Notes: generated from the letters alone by a model not told the origin. A stretch of 59,255 nt of DNA from Nocardia araoensis NBRC 100135 (GCF_000308435.1 NZ_BAFR01000350.1:1-59255); one strand, 5' to 3'. Shown: positions 36,726 through 46,039, counted from the stretch's first letter. Numbers and translations: made by a program.

Positions 36726-36919
36726 GACTGCTCTCGCAGGATCGCTACCGGGCAGGAACTGATGGCCGCGCGCGCGGCGGTGACGTGCTCTTCGGGGACC
36801 TCGCCGCCCTCGAATCGGTAAGTCAATTCGCCTGCGTCATCGAGTTCGAACACTGCGGGGGCCTGCTCGGCGCACATGCCATGGCCTTCGCAGCGAAGGT
36901 AGTCGACGGAGATCTTCAT
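36722..36919 (-). CDS. [3Fe-4S]-type ferredoxin
   Basis: A 65-residue ferredoxin. The cluster motif is CxxHxxC in 'RCEGHGMCAEQAP' (residues 9-21), with the last Cys in 'ISSCPVAIL'. His in place of the second Cys marks the 3Fe-4S type that serves actinobacterial P450s. It lies 13 bases after the P450 stop and overlaps the reductase start, forming a three-gene electron chain. Confidence 0.92.
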   Translation of the reverse strand: MKISVDYLRCEGHGMCAEQAPAVFELDDAGELTYRFEGGEVPEEHVTAARAAISSCPVAILREQS

Positions 36920-36932
36920 TGCGATTCGTCCT

Positions 36933-38117
36933 TCAGGCGGGAATGAGTTGCAGGGGAAGGGTTTCGAAGCGGTGGATGATGTTGTTCATCGCCCATTGCG
37001 GTCGTCCGGTGATCTCGATGCGTTCCACGCGCTGGAGCAGTGCGGCGAGGATTGCCTGGGTTTCCAGCCGGGCCAGGCCCTGGCCTGCGCAGCCGTGGGT
37101 GCCGTGGCCGAAGCCCAGTTGACGGGATGCGTCGCGGCGGATGTCGAAAGTGTCGGGAGAATCCCACTCGAGTGGATCCCGGTTCGCCGAGGAATACATC
37201 ACCACCACGCGTGCGCCCTCCGGAATGGTGACCCCCGCCAGGGCGACGTCACGAATTGTCTTGCGAGAAAAGGCCCGCAGCGGTGACTCGTAGCGCACCA
37301 CTTCGTTGACCGCATTGGCGATCATCGTGGGGTCGGACCGCAGTAGCTGCCACTGGTGCGGATGGGCAGCGAACAGGTACAGGGCGCTGGAGATCGCGCT
37401 GATCGTGGTGTCCAGTGAGGGTGCGAGAAAGTCGATCATCATGGCGGGGCACTCGTTGTGCGCGATCTTGCCTTCATCGGCGGCTTGGAGGATCTCCGCA
37501 CCCGCGCTGCCGGGCAGTAGCTGCCGGTCGCGAGCGAGGCGGCGGGTGAACCGCATCATCTCGATGCTGGCCGGAGCGGTTCGGATCGATTGGTTGTTGA
37601 TCGGCCCGAGTGAGTCGAAAGTGGCTCCAGCCCACCGCAATAATTGCTCGCGGCCGTGCTGTGGCCATCCGATCAAATCGGGTACGACCGACATCGGCAG
37701 TGTGGTAGCCAATTCGACGCCGTCGATCTGGCCCCGTGCTATAGCAGCTTCGACGGCCGCGACCGCTTGCCGTTCGACCGTCTCACGCATCGAGCGCAGC
37801 GCCTTGGGGGTCAACCGTCGGCCTAAGAGCGCACGCCGCCGGCTGTGGTCTTCGCCGTCACTGTTGAGGGTGGTACCACGCGAAAGCCGGTTGGCGACAG
37901 GATTCAGTCCGACCCCCTCGCCGGAGATGAAAGTGTCGTCAGCGAGTAAGACAGCCCTGCACTCGGCATAGCACGGTAACGCGTACGCCCGCTGCCTTGC
38001 CAACCACACGACCGGACCCAACTCGCGCATCCGGGCGTAGTGCGGATACGGGTCCATGATCGCTCGCCGCGAGTACAGGTCCGGCTGGTAAACGGGGACA
38101 CCAGCAGTCTTACGCAT
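36933..38117 (-). CDS. Cytochrome P450
   Basis: A 394-residue soluble class I P450. The heme loop is 'LGFGHGTHGCAGQGLARLE' (Cys about residue 344), the ExxR motif is 'NEVVRYESPLR' and the I helix has 'APSLDTTISA', with Asp-Thr at the proton-relay position but Ser for the usual Gly. The adjacent ferredoxin and reductase make a complete system. Presence of MscR downstream suggests O- or N-demethylation of a methylated aromatic as one possibility; hydroxylation is equally allowed. Expression is probably controlled by the divergent TetR through the 29-bp palindrome. Confidence 0.92.
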   Translation of the reverse strand: MRKTAGVPVYQPDLYSRRAIMDPYPHYARMRELGPVVWLARQRAYALPCYAECRAVLLADDTFISGEGVGLNPVANRLSRGTTLNSDGEDHSRRRALLGRRLTPKALRSMRETVERQAVAAVEAAIARGQIDGVELATTLPMSVVPDLIGWPQHGREQLLRWAGATFDSLGPINNQSIRTAPASIEMMRFTRRLARDRQLLPGSAGAEILQAADEGKIAHNECPAMMIDFLAPSLDTTISAISSALYLFAAHPHQWQLLRSDPTMIANAVNEVVRYESPLRAFSRKTIRDVALAGVTIPEGARVVVMYSSANRDPLEWDSPDTFDIRRDASRQLGFGHGTHGCAGQGLARLETQAILAALLQRVERIEITGRPQWAMNNIIHRFETLPLQLIPA

Positions 38118-38255
38118 CGAAACTCCTCAACACCAACGATCGTCCGTCGTTGGCTCCTCACCGGATCGCCCCGGCCGAATCCCGCCTCGAACTGGATTCA
38201 GGCGACTGGATCGCCGGGCCCGATCTGTGGCCTGCATCCCAGGCTAGCCATTTGG

Positions 38256-38284
38256 TTGACTACATGTCAATGACATGAAATCAA
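38256..38284. promoter_or_regulatory. 29-bp palindromic operator between P450 and TetR
   Basis: TTGACTACATGTCA and TGACATGAAATCAA flank one central A. The half-sites agree at 11 of 14 positions. It lies 139 bases from the P450 start and 68 from the TetR start, so one regulator dimer pair could control both directions. It is unlike the 25-bp palindromes elsewhere in the window. Confidence 0.65.
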
Positions 38285-38351
38285 CTTGTGTTTGTCACGG
38301 TGGCGGCCCAGTATCGGAGGAGTCGATCGGCAGGCAACAGGAGGGACACCG

Positions 38352-39017
38352 ATGACCGCGACAGCCGGGAAGGGACGTACGACCATGCGTGCTGCGCAGG
38401 CCGCCGAGACCCGCCAGCGCCTCATCGACGCCGCAGTCGAGGCGTTCTCCGAACACAACTACGACGAAGTGGCCGTGGCCGACATCGCAAAAGCCGCCGG
38501 GGTGGCCCATGGACTGCTGTTCCATTACTTCGGCAACAAGCGCGGCATCTATCTGGCGGCCTTACGGGATGCCTCCGACCGGATCGTGCAAGCTCAGGGG
38601 CTCGATCCCGAGCTTCCTATCGTCCAGCAGATCCGCGCCGGATTTCGCGCTCACCTCAGTTATCTCGCCGCACACCGCGGGCTCGCGCTCCGGTTGGTTC
38701 TAGGCGGACGAAGCGCTGATCCCGAGGCGTTCGAGGCCTTCGAAGCGGGTCGATGGCGGACGATCGAGGGGTGGACCACCCTGTTGGGACTCGACCCTCA
38801 AATTCCCGCCTTGCGCATGATGATGCGGTCCGCCGCTGGTGCGCTCGATGAGGCGACCCTCTACTGGCTACAGAACGGAGAACCCTTCGACATCGAATCC
38901 ATGATCGATGCCCTGATCCCGATGGTGGTCGCCGGGCTGCGTGCTGCCGCTCAACTCGACCCCGCCCTCGATGTGGACACCGCCACGCAAGCAATGCTGG
39001 ATAGTCGCAGGCGGTGA
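38352..39017 (+). CDS. TetR-family regulator of the P450 cluster
   Basis: A 221-residue TetR-type regulator. Helix-turn-helix is 'YDEVAVADIAKAAGVAHGLL' then 'FHYFGNKRGIYLAAL' (about residues 40-75); the rest is an all-helical ligand domain. Start chosen at 38352, with AGGAGGG just upstream. Divergent from the P450 gene, with a shared palindrome. A C-terminal copy of this gene survives at 1920-2189. Ligand unknown; likely the P450 substrate or a product. Confidence 0.88.
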   Translation: MTATAGKGRTTMRAAQAAETRQRLIDAAVEAFSEHNYDEVAVADIAKAAGVAHGLLFHYFGNKRGIYLAALRDASDRIVQAQGLDPELPIVQQIRAGFRAHLSYLAAHRGLALRLVLGGRSADPEAFEAFEAGRWRTIEGWTTLLGLDPQIPALRMMMRSAAGALDEATLYWLQNGEPFDIESMIDALIPMVVAGLRAAAQLDPALDVDTATQAMLDSRRR

Positions 39018-39070
39018 AGTCGCACCAGTGAGGTGCAGGTGTGAGACACACAGGCCGAAACAGGAAGCCC

Positions 39071-39763
39071 ATGCAGTCCAAGAAACTCACCGCCGTAGCG
39101 GTCCTGGTCGCCGCGATCACCGGTGTCGTCGCCGGTACCTCGCACGCGGAGTCGGCGCCCGACGCCTCGATCGACTATCACGCCGAGGTGATCGACGACG
39201 AGCGATCGAGGATCACCACCGATGCCGGTTCGCTGGTTGTCGAAGACGACGTCTTCAAGATCAAGGCTGTGGATGGCACTACGGTCGCCGGCGCCGAGCT
39301 GAAGTTCCGCATCGATGACTTCGAGCTACCGATCGCCGCCGATATCGTCGGCAATACGGCGACCCTGATGCCGGTCCTCGACGCGGGCAGGGCTGTCTAC
39401 AAGCCGGTCGCCCTCCCGTACGAGGACAAGGCCCCATGGAAGAACGAATACGACCGCGAGCAGGCAGCGTGGTCGCGGCTGACATCCACCATCGCAATGG
39501 GCGCCACCATCGGCACCCTGGTCGGCGGCCTCGCCGGTGCCGGTATCGGGTGCGTCGCCGGTGCTGCCGCCGGTCTGGTCGCCACCGGCATCCTGGCCGC
39601 GCTCTTCGGGGCCGGTCCGCTGCTGGGCTGCGCGGTCGGTGCCGCCGGTGTCGGGTTCCTCGGCACTCTGATCGGCCAGATCGTCGTCACCGCACCGGTC
39701 GCCATCGCTGCGGCGATCCAGTACTTCAGCACTATCAACCAGCCCTCCCCGGCAACGAAATAG
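39071..39763 (+). CDS. Secreted protein with a glycine-rich hydrophobic C-terminus
   Basis: A 230-residue protein with a signal peptide (cleavage near 'TSHAESA', residues 24-30), a soluble domain ('YHAEVIDDERSRI' onwards) and a C-terminal Gly/Ala-rich hydrophobic part ('GATIGTLVGGLAGAGIGCV') that could insert into a membrane. AGGA precedes the ATG at 39071. Proteins of this layout are common in Nocardia and relatives; no function is known to me. Confidence 0.7.
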   Translation: MQSKKLTAVAVLVAAITGVVAGTSHAESAPDASIDYHAEVIDDERSRITTDAGSLVVEDDVFKIKAVDGTTVAGAELKFRIDDFELPIAADIVGNTATLMPVLDAGRAVYKPVALPYEDKAPWKNEYDREQAAWSRLTSTIAMGATIGTLVGGLAGAGIGCVAGAAAGLVATGILAALFGAGPLLGCAVGAAGVGFLGTLIGQIVVTAPVAIAAAIQYFSTINQPSPATK

Positions 39764-39796
39764 TCAGGTAAGCAACCGGATCTTACCCACCGAATC

Positions 39797-39837
39797 GGCA
39801 TCCGCCGGGAGCCCGCCAGGGGCGCCCGGTGGATGCC
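39797..39837 (+). terminator. Strong hairpin after the secreted-protein gene
   Basis: GGCATCCGCCGGG (39797-39809) pairs with CCCGGTGGATGCC (39825-39837), one mismatch-like G:T, loop of 15. There is no T-run, as is frequent for actinobacterial terminators. It is 33 bases past the stop codon. Confidence 0.65.
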
Positions 39838-39894
39838 ATTGAGTGAGCGGGGGTCCTACTGGTTTGCTTTCGTTCCGGCTGGCGTTTCCCGACA

Positions 39895-40093
39895 CACATC
39901 ACCACCGTCGATTTCTCCGTGGGCCTTCAGCGCCTGCTCAGCAAGGCGTGCGCCGAGGGACTCCACGAGCGCCCACACGCTGTTCGCGCAGACCTCGACG
40001 ACGCCCAATACTCAGATCTCGCAATGCCCGACCTGGTGTGGGCTTCGGCCTCGGTGCACCACACCGTCCACCCCGACGACGCTTTTACCCGGC
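39895..40093 (+). pseudogene. SAM-dependent methyltransferase fragment
   Basis: The frame encodes 'TTVDFSVGLQRLLSKACAEG', then 'VRADLDDAQYSDLAMPDLVW' and 'ASASVHHTVHPDD', the acidic and post-II motifs of a class I methyltransferase. Neither the GxGxG region nor the C-terminal sheet is present, and the frame decays afterwards. Bases 40094-40232 show no gene. Confidence 0.55.
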
Positions 40094-40232
40094 CGTCGGC
40101 CGCTACGCGCTGGCCACCCCGCAACGCCTGCGCCACGCCGTCTCGCCCGGGGATCTCGCCGCGCACTCGATTACTTGATGCCGATTACCTACCAGTGTCG
40201 CCGCCACGGGCGACCATCGGGCACGATCAGCA

Positions 40233-40832
40233 TCATTGGTTCCAGGTCAGTACCAGTCGGGTGAGGACTTGACGCAGTTCGGCCGGCGGTAAGGGGGTGG
40301 CGCCGATCATGACTTGGCGTTGGATCAGCCCGTCGACGACGACGGTAACGGCCTCGGCGGTCAGAGCAGGTTCGGGCACCTCGAGCGTTTCGAGTAGCCG
40401 TTGCGTGAACTGCACGAAGGCTCGGCGTTGCTGATCGAACAGGTCCCGCAGTTGTGGGTGGAACTGGGCTTCGCCCAGGAGGAGGTGTCTTGCCAGAGCC
40501 CGCCGACCTGCCGGTCCGGTGGTCATGGCTTCGATGAAGGAGGCCATGAGTTCGGCCAGTTGCGGGATCGAGGTCGGGTCGAGGGCCGGCACATCGGTGA
40601 AGTGGGTGACAACGAGTTCGTAGTCGCGGGAGAACAGCTCTTCCACAGCCAGGGCGATGAGCTTGCCGCGGGTGGGCGCGTGATAGTTGACCGCGCCGGG
40701 GCTCATCCCGGCTGCGGCGTCGACTGCGCGGTGGGTGAGGCCGCGCACGCCGTGGTCGGCGAGCACCTCGATCGCCGCCGAGGCGATGCTGCGGCGCCGC
40801 CGGGTCACGTCCGGACGGGTGGGCTCGCTCAT
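40233..40832 (-). CDS. TetR-family regulator
   Basis: A 199-residue TetR-type protein. The helix-turn-helix region is 'VRGLTHRAVDAAAGMSPGAV' with 'NYHAPTRGKLIALAVEELF' (about residues 28-65), then a helical ligand domain. Start at 40832 (MSEPTRPD) is the natural N-terminus for the family; an in-frame upstream start adds 50 unlikely residues. Divergent from the DAPG-hydrolase-like gene, it may control it. Bases 40833-41128 hold no gene. Confidence 0.87.
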   Translation of the reverse strand: MSEPTRPDVTRRRRSIASAAIEVLADHGVRGLTHRAVDAAAGMSPGAVNYHAPTRGKLIALAVEELFSRDYELVVTHFTDVPALDPTSIPQLAELMASFIEAMTTGPAGRRALARHLLLGEAQFHPQLRDLFDQQRRAFVQFTQRLLETLEVPEPALTAEAVTVVVDGLIQRQVMIGATPLPPAELRQVLTRLVLTWNQ

Positions 40833-41128
40833 GACGGCATCGTAGAGCGCAGCTGCAGCACCGCCATCGCTGCTGGTTGTCGAAAACGGGTGGAAGCCAG
40901 AGGCGCGACCAGCGACCGGCGTGATCGAGACGCAGCCTCGAAGCCAGCAGTTGTGATCCGGTGCCGCGGGAACCGGGAACAAGCAAACTTTCCGTCGGTG
41001 AACTCGCCGACAGGCATAGACGCCTTGTCGCGGAGAGCCCGGATCGACACACCGGCGTCAGCCGCTGGAGGGCGAGGTCATGTGGGGTGCTGGCCAGTGC
41101 GCGAGCTCAGGGCTCTGTGGTGTGTCAC

Positions 41129-41189
41129 AGAGGTGTGTCGACAGCCAGCGGTGCCGACACACCTCTTTTAATCTCAACAGATGTTGAGA
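41129..41189. promoter_or_regulatory. Strong hairpin plus inverted repeat before the DAPG-hydrolase-like gene
   Basis: AGAGGTGTGTCG (41129-41140) pairs perfectly with CGACACACCTCT (41155-41166), loop 14, followed by TTTA. Just after, TCTCAAC, AGAT, GTTGAGA (41172-41189) forms a second perfect repeat that includes an ATG at 41181. The first looks like an intrinsic terminator or attenuator, yet no plus-strand gene ends here. The second could be an operator. Confidence 0.5.
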
Positions 41190-41249
41190 AGCTGGTGGAT
41201 GTCGCGGCGCGCGATGCTGTCGATGATCACGAATGTGGGGGCGACATTG

Positions 41250-42103
41250 ATGATCGAAGAGTCGACGGGCGCCGGGCACGCCACCCCTGCGGGAGAGGCG
41301 CGTTATCGGGGGTATTCCGCCGAGGACCGGCTCCTGCCCTTTGCGCGGTTCTTCACCGAGCGCACGCTGCCCGCGCCCGCGGAGGTCGCCGTCGCCTATG
41401 CGGGGCCCCCGACCGATCCGCAGCTGATCCCGGAGTTCGACTGTCTGCCCGACGATTTGAGCCCGAGCGGATACTCCCTGGTCGAGACCGGATACGGGCA
41501 TACGGGCTCGGGCGTGATGTGGGTTGCCGTGCGGACGGTGATGCCGAGGGTCAGTGCGGCGATGTGGGACTGGTGGTTCGGCTGGCATATCGCCGAGCCG
41601 GCTCGCTACAAACTCTGGCATCCCGAAGCGCACCTGTATGTCGGTGCCGCGCAGTCGCGAACCGAGTCGGGGCTCGGTGACCGTGACAAATACTCGGCAA
41701 CACGGTCTATGTCGATGAGTACATCGGCGTCAAACTGCAGCAATTGGCCATCAGTTTTCACGACCCGGCGTTGCTGGGCCTGGAAGTGCCCGATGGTCAC
41801 ACGATCATTTCCGGCCGGGTGGGCAGCAGCGTGGCTCCGCTGGATGTGGGGTGGCTGGCGCATCAGGTCCGCCCCGTGCCCGGCGGGTGCGAGATGCGCA
41901 GTCGGTTCTATCTGAATCTGTACGGTCCGCGCGTTCCCGATGCGGGGCAGGCCGCGCGGGCGGTAGCGCGCGGAGCCGCTGTCGATCCCGCCGATCTGAT
42001 ACTCGGGCTGGATATGGCTCGCGAGCTTCTGCTGCACTGCGGACAGGAAATGAACCATCTGGCCACGTTCCTTCCCGAACTTCACCGCGAATTCGCAGGC
42101 TAG
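41250..42103 (+). pseudogene. DAPG-hydrolase (PhlG)-family gene with one frameshift
   Basis: Two frames together give a ~285-residue protein of the 2,4-diacetylphloroglucinol hydrolase family, which breaks a C-C bond in acylated phenols. The first frame has 'YRGYSAEDRLLPFARFFTER' and 'MWDWWFGWHIAEPARYKLWH'; the second has 'LGNTVYVDEYIGVKLQQLAI' and 'ARELLLHCGQEMNHLATFLP', with likely zinc ligands. One base seems to be missing near 41693. The start is uncertain: 41181, 41226 and 41250 are all in frame, and 41250 fits the conserved region best. Confidence 0.65.
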
Positions 42104-42401
42104 GCCTGGCATTGAGCAAGCGCTCCGCTGTCGGGTCCGCCGATGCCCGGCGAGCCGGGCTTCCGCGGCATGCGTCAGCCTCCGACACCCGATTTCTCCG
42201 GGATCTCCGATCGACACCGCTGACGACCGGCCCCCAGCGACGACTTCTGGTCACCGCGTCGGAGAGGATCGAAAGCCGTGGCCGGGACAAGCGGCGTTTC
42301 CACCTTCGCTGAAGGCCGATGTGGAGTTTTTCCGTACCGCCGAGGATACGAGCGGAGATATTCTGGCTGGTATGCGACCACCAGTGAGTCGCGAGTAGAG
42401 G
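42104..42401. other. Intergenic, short GC hairpin
   Basis: Contains GCCCGGC-GA-GCCGGGC near 42143-42160, a compact hairpin about 45 bases after the DAPG-hydrolase stop that could end its transcript. The remainder should hold the promoter of the kinase gene; no clear operator was found. Confidence 0.35.
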
Positions 42402-45400
42402 ATGACCGGAAGCGATCCCTTCACGACACAGCGTGATGTTGGCGTAGACGCCGTCACGGAGTTGAGCGCTGCGGGGTTCGCGGACGCCGAGGAGGTCGGT
42501 CGCGGTGGCTTCGGCGTCGTCTACCGCTGCACCGAGGTCGCTTTGGATCGTACTGTGGCGGTCAAGGTTCTGACCGGCGAGCTGGAGGACGACCGGGAGC
42601 GTTTCTTCCGCGAGCAGCGGGCGATGGCTCGCCTCACCGGGCACCCCAATTTCGTCGGCGTTCTGCACGTCGGCGAGACCGAGACCGGGCGTCCGTACCT
42701 GGTGATGCCGTTTCACCGCCTGGGATCGCTCGACGCGAGGATCCGCGATGATGGCCCGCTCTCGGTGGAGGAGGTACTCCGTCTCGGTGTGAAACTGGCG
42801 GGCGCGTTGGAAGCGGCGCATCAGGCCGGGGTTCTGCACCGGGACATAAAACCGGGCAACGTTCTGCTCACCGATTACGGCGAGCCCGCATTGACAGATT
42901 TCGGCATAGCCCGCATCGCTGGCGGGTTCGAAACCGAAACCGGCGCGTTCACGGGTTCACCGGCGTTCACGGCGCCGGAGGTGCTCGGCGGGGTTGGCCC
43001 GAGTCGCGCGTCAGATGTATACGGCCTGGGTGCCACGCTGTTTTGCGCCTTGACCGGGCATGCGGCATTCGAACGTCGGCGAGGCGAGGAGGTGGTCGCG
43101 CAGTTCGTGCGGATCACGACCCAGCCGGTTCCAGACCTACGTGAGAGCGGCTTCGCAGAGGACGTGTGCGCCGTCATCGAGAAGACCCTCTCACGTGAGC
43201 CTCGGGACCGCCCTACCGCCGCGGAATTGGGTGAGCAGTTGCAGCGGGTTCAGCTCGCGCACGGTTTCACCGTCGACGAGATGGTTTTGCCCGAAGACAC
43301 GAGAGCGACACGAACATCGTCTCCAGGCGCCGCACCTGCCCTCCAAGATGACATCGCCTCCGATCGAATGGCGGGACCGCGACACGCGCGTGCGGGCAAT
43401 CTGCCCCTGGAGTTGACCAGCTTTGTCGGTCGGCGGACCCAGGTTTCGGAGGTGAAGAGCCTGTTGTCGGGATCGCGCCTGATCACGTTGACCGGGATAG
43501 GCGGGATCGGCAAATCACGGCTCGCCCTACGCGTTGCTCACAAGGTTCAAGACGATTTCCCGGGTGGGGTGTGGCTGGTGGAGTTGGGTGAGTTGCGCGA
43601 TGCGGCGTCATTGGTCGATGTCATCGGGGCCGCGCTGGGTTTGCGCAACCATGCCGGCAGGCCCATGCTCGAGGTACTGGTGGAATTCTTTTCCACCCGC
43701 CAGCGACTGCTGGTGCTGGACAACTGCGAGCAAGTCGTCGAAGAGGTCGCCGAGCTGGCCCAGTCTCTGTTGCAGGCCGGCCACCTGTTGCGGATCATGG
43801 CGACCAGTCGTGAAGCGTTGGGTATCGCCGGGGAATCGGTAGTTGCGATCTCGCCGCTGACGTTTCCGGATCCACAATCTTCACCGTCGTTACGGAGCCT
43901 GGCCGCCTTCGACGCGGTGACGCTGTTCACCCAGCGAGCCGCCGCAGCAGTCCCGGGCTTCGAGCTGACCGACAGCAACAGACTCAGTGTGGTCGGTATC
44001 TGCAGCCGATTGGACGGGCTGCCGTTGGCGATCGAACTGGCCGCCGCGCGGCTGCGCACGATGTCACCAGAGCAACTTCTCCTGCGGCTGACGGATCGTT
44101 TCACGCTGTTGACCGGTGGCAGGCGGGGCGCACCGACGCGACAGCAGACGTTGCGGTGGTGCATCGGCTGGAGCTACGACCTGTGCACCGGGACCGAGCA
44201 ACGGTTGTGGAATCACCTGTCGGTGTTCGCCAGAGGTTTCGAACTCGACGCCGCCCAGCAGGTTTGCGGCGCTGATCTGGCCGAGCCGGAGTTGCTCGAT
44301 TCGATCTCTGCGTTGGTCGACAAATCGATCTTGATACGCGAAGACGTCGACGACACAGTCCGGTTCCGAATGCTCGAGACCGTGCAGGAGTACGGAAGGG
44401 ACCAACTCGAAGGCACCGGGGACTACCCCCAGCTGTCTCGTCGTCACCGGGACTGGTACGAGCATCTGGCGATCACTGCCGAAGCCGAATGGATGAGCCC
44501 ACGCCAACTGAAGTGGATCGCCCGCCTGGAACGGGAACTACCGAACCTACGACAGGCGATGGAGTCCAGCCTGTCAGAGCAAGGCGAACACGCTCTGCGC
44601 ATAGCGCACGCACTGTTTCCGTTCTGGCTGGTGCGCGGCCGGCCCAGCGAGGGTCGTCGCTGGTGTGACCGCGCCTTGAGCCGGTCGTCGGGCGCACCGA
44701 ACGCAGATCGAGCCAAGGCATTGGTGGCGGCTGTCATGCTGGCTGCGACACTCGGCGACTTCGGGGCCGCAACTTCCCGGCTGGCGGAGCTCAGGGTGCT
44801 CGCCGAACGGACGGCCGAGCCCATCAGCGGTGCTCTGCTTGCGTACGCCGACGGCTTCATCGCTCTGGTCTGCGGCGATCCGATTCGTGCCAGCGCGCTC
44901 ATGAAAGATGCCGCCGATACGTTCGGCGCCCGCGGCGAACTCACGACGCATTCGAGGGCACTGCTCGCGCTGGGACTGGCTTACGCTCTGCAAGGGGACA
45001 CTCGCGAAGCACTCGCGCGTGTCGAACAGGCGCTGGCCATCGCCGATTCCCATGGCGAGACGGTCTATCAATCTTACGTGCTAGGAGTCAAAGGACTTAC
45101 CTACTGGCTGCAGGGTGAGTCCGGTCGCGCTGTGCACTATCTAGGGAACGCTGTCCAACTGTCGCGGCTGGTGATCGACCCGATCGTAGCCGCGATCAGC
45201 TCGGAGGTTCTGGCCTGGATCGCCGCCGAGGACGGCGACGCCCGGCGCGCCGCCGTGCTGCTGGGTATCGCCGAGCACCTCGGGCGTTCGCTAGGCGGTT
45301 CCGGGATCGTTTTTTCCGCTTTGTCCAAGTATCACGAGGAATGCGAGCATCGCGCGGTCAAGGTTCTCGGGACGAGGGCATACCACGCAGAGCGCCGAAA

Positions 45401-45683
45401 CGGATCAGCGATGAGTTTCGACGCTGCGGTCGAGTTCGTGTTAGGTCAGCAACCTTCCGTAACGCCGACAGATCACCACTCGGTGACTTTGACAAAACGT
45501 GAGTGTCAGGTCGCCGACCTCGTCGCCGAAGGCCTCACCAACAGGGCGATCGCCGCTCGACTGAGGATCGCCCATCGCACGGCGCAGGGACACGTGGAGC
45601 ACATCCTCACCGAACTGGGCTTCACCTCGCGGGCGCAGATAGCGGCCTGGGTAGCAGAGCAGTCACATCGCAAGCCGCAATGA
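42402..45683 (+). CDS. PknK-like Ser/Thr kinase-ATPase-LuxR regulator
   Basis: A 1093-residue multi-domain protein. Kinase domain (residues ~28-290) has 'GRGGFGVVYR', Lys in 'VAVKVL', 'LHRDIKPGNVLL' and 'DFGIAR', so it should be active. A STAND-type ATPase follows with Walker A 'GIGGIGKSRLAL' (about residue 366) and Walker B 'LLVLDNCEQVV' (about residue 436), then helical TPR-like repeats (about 650-960) and a C-terminal LuxR helix-turn-helix ('LTKRECQVADLVAEGLTNRA', about 1030-1085). This is the layout of M. tuberculosis PknK. It probably senses a signal and activates nearby genes. Confidence 0.92.
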   Translation: MTGSDPFTTQRDVGVDAVTELSAAGFADAEEVGRGGFGVVYRCTEVALDRTVAVKVLTGELEDDRERFFREQRAMARLTGHPNFVGVLHVGETETGRPYLVMPFHRLGSLDARIRDDGPLSVEEVLRLGVKLAGALEAAHQAGVLHRDIKPGNVLLTDYGEPALTDFGIARIAGGFETETGAFTGSPAFTAPEVLGGVGPSRASDVYGLGATLFCALTGHAAFERRRGEEVVAQFVRITTQPVPDLRESGFAEDVCAVIEKTLSREPRDRPTAAELGEQLQRVQLAHGFTVDEMVLPEDTRATRTSSPGAAPALQDDIASDRMAGPRHARAGNLPLELTSFVGRRTQVSEVKSLLSGSRLITLTGIGGIGKSRLALRVAHKVQDDFPGGVWLVELGELRDAASLVDVIGAALGLRNHAGRPMLEVLVEFFSTRQRLLVLDNCEQVVEEVAELAQSLLQAGHLLRIMATSREALGIAGESVVAISPLTFPDPQSSPSLRSLAAFDAVTLFTQRAAAAVPGFELTDSNRLSVVGICSRLDGLPLAIELAAARLRTMSPEQLLLRLTDRFTLLTGGRRGAPTRQQTLRWCIGWSYDLCTGTEQRLWNHLSVFARGFELDAAQQVCGADLAEPELLDSISALVDKSILIREDVDDTVRFRMLETVQEYGRDQLEGTGDYPQLSRRHRDWYEHLAITAEAEWMSPRQLKWIARLERELPNLRQAMESSLSEQGEHALRIAHALFPFWLVRGRPSEGRRWCDRALSRSSGAPNADRAKALVAAVMLAATLGDFGAATSRLAELRVLAERTAEPISGALLAYADGFIALVCGDPIRASALMKDAADTFGARGELTTHSRALLALGLAYALQGDTREALARVEQALAIADSHGETVYQSYVLGVKGLTYWLQGESGRAVHYLGNAVQLSRLVIDPIVAAISSEVLAWIAAEDGDARRAAVLLGIAEHLGRSLGGSGIVFSALSKYHEECEHRAVKVLGTRAYHAERRNGSAMSFDAAVEFVLGQQPSVTPTDHHSVTLTKRECQVADLVAEGLTNRAIAARLRIAHRTAQGHVEHILTELGFTSRAQIAAWVAEQSHRKPQ

Positions 45684-46039
45684 CGGATGGTCGCAGGGGC
45701 ACTGCCGACCCGGGAGGTTTGCGAAGTGGCGGCGTTGCCCCCGCACTTTCGTCCGCCAGGGGACGAACGTGAAGCGACCCGGTGGTCGTGAAAGCTCAGA
45801 ACCTGGTTGACCACTTTCTCCAGACCCTGCCGGCACGACCGGCCGTATCCGGTGACGAAAGGCGCAGAAATCCGCGGTTCCGCTTGCATAGTGCAGGCTG
45901 TCACCAAGTCACGGCGCTGCTGTCGGCAGCATCGCTGACAGCTCGGATCGGTGACCACATGTCCCCGTTCGGCGGGGGAGGATGCCGCCCAGGCGCTGCG
46001 GGACGCAGTTGTCCGTGTCCCGGCCGGGGCAGCCCGGTC
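45684..46039. other. Convergent gap, no gene seen
   Basis: About 355 bases between the kinase stop and the SRPBCC stop. Frames on both strands are shadows of codon bias. Transcription should end here from both sides; several short GC hairpins are possible but none is outstanding. Confidence 0.4.
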
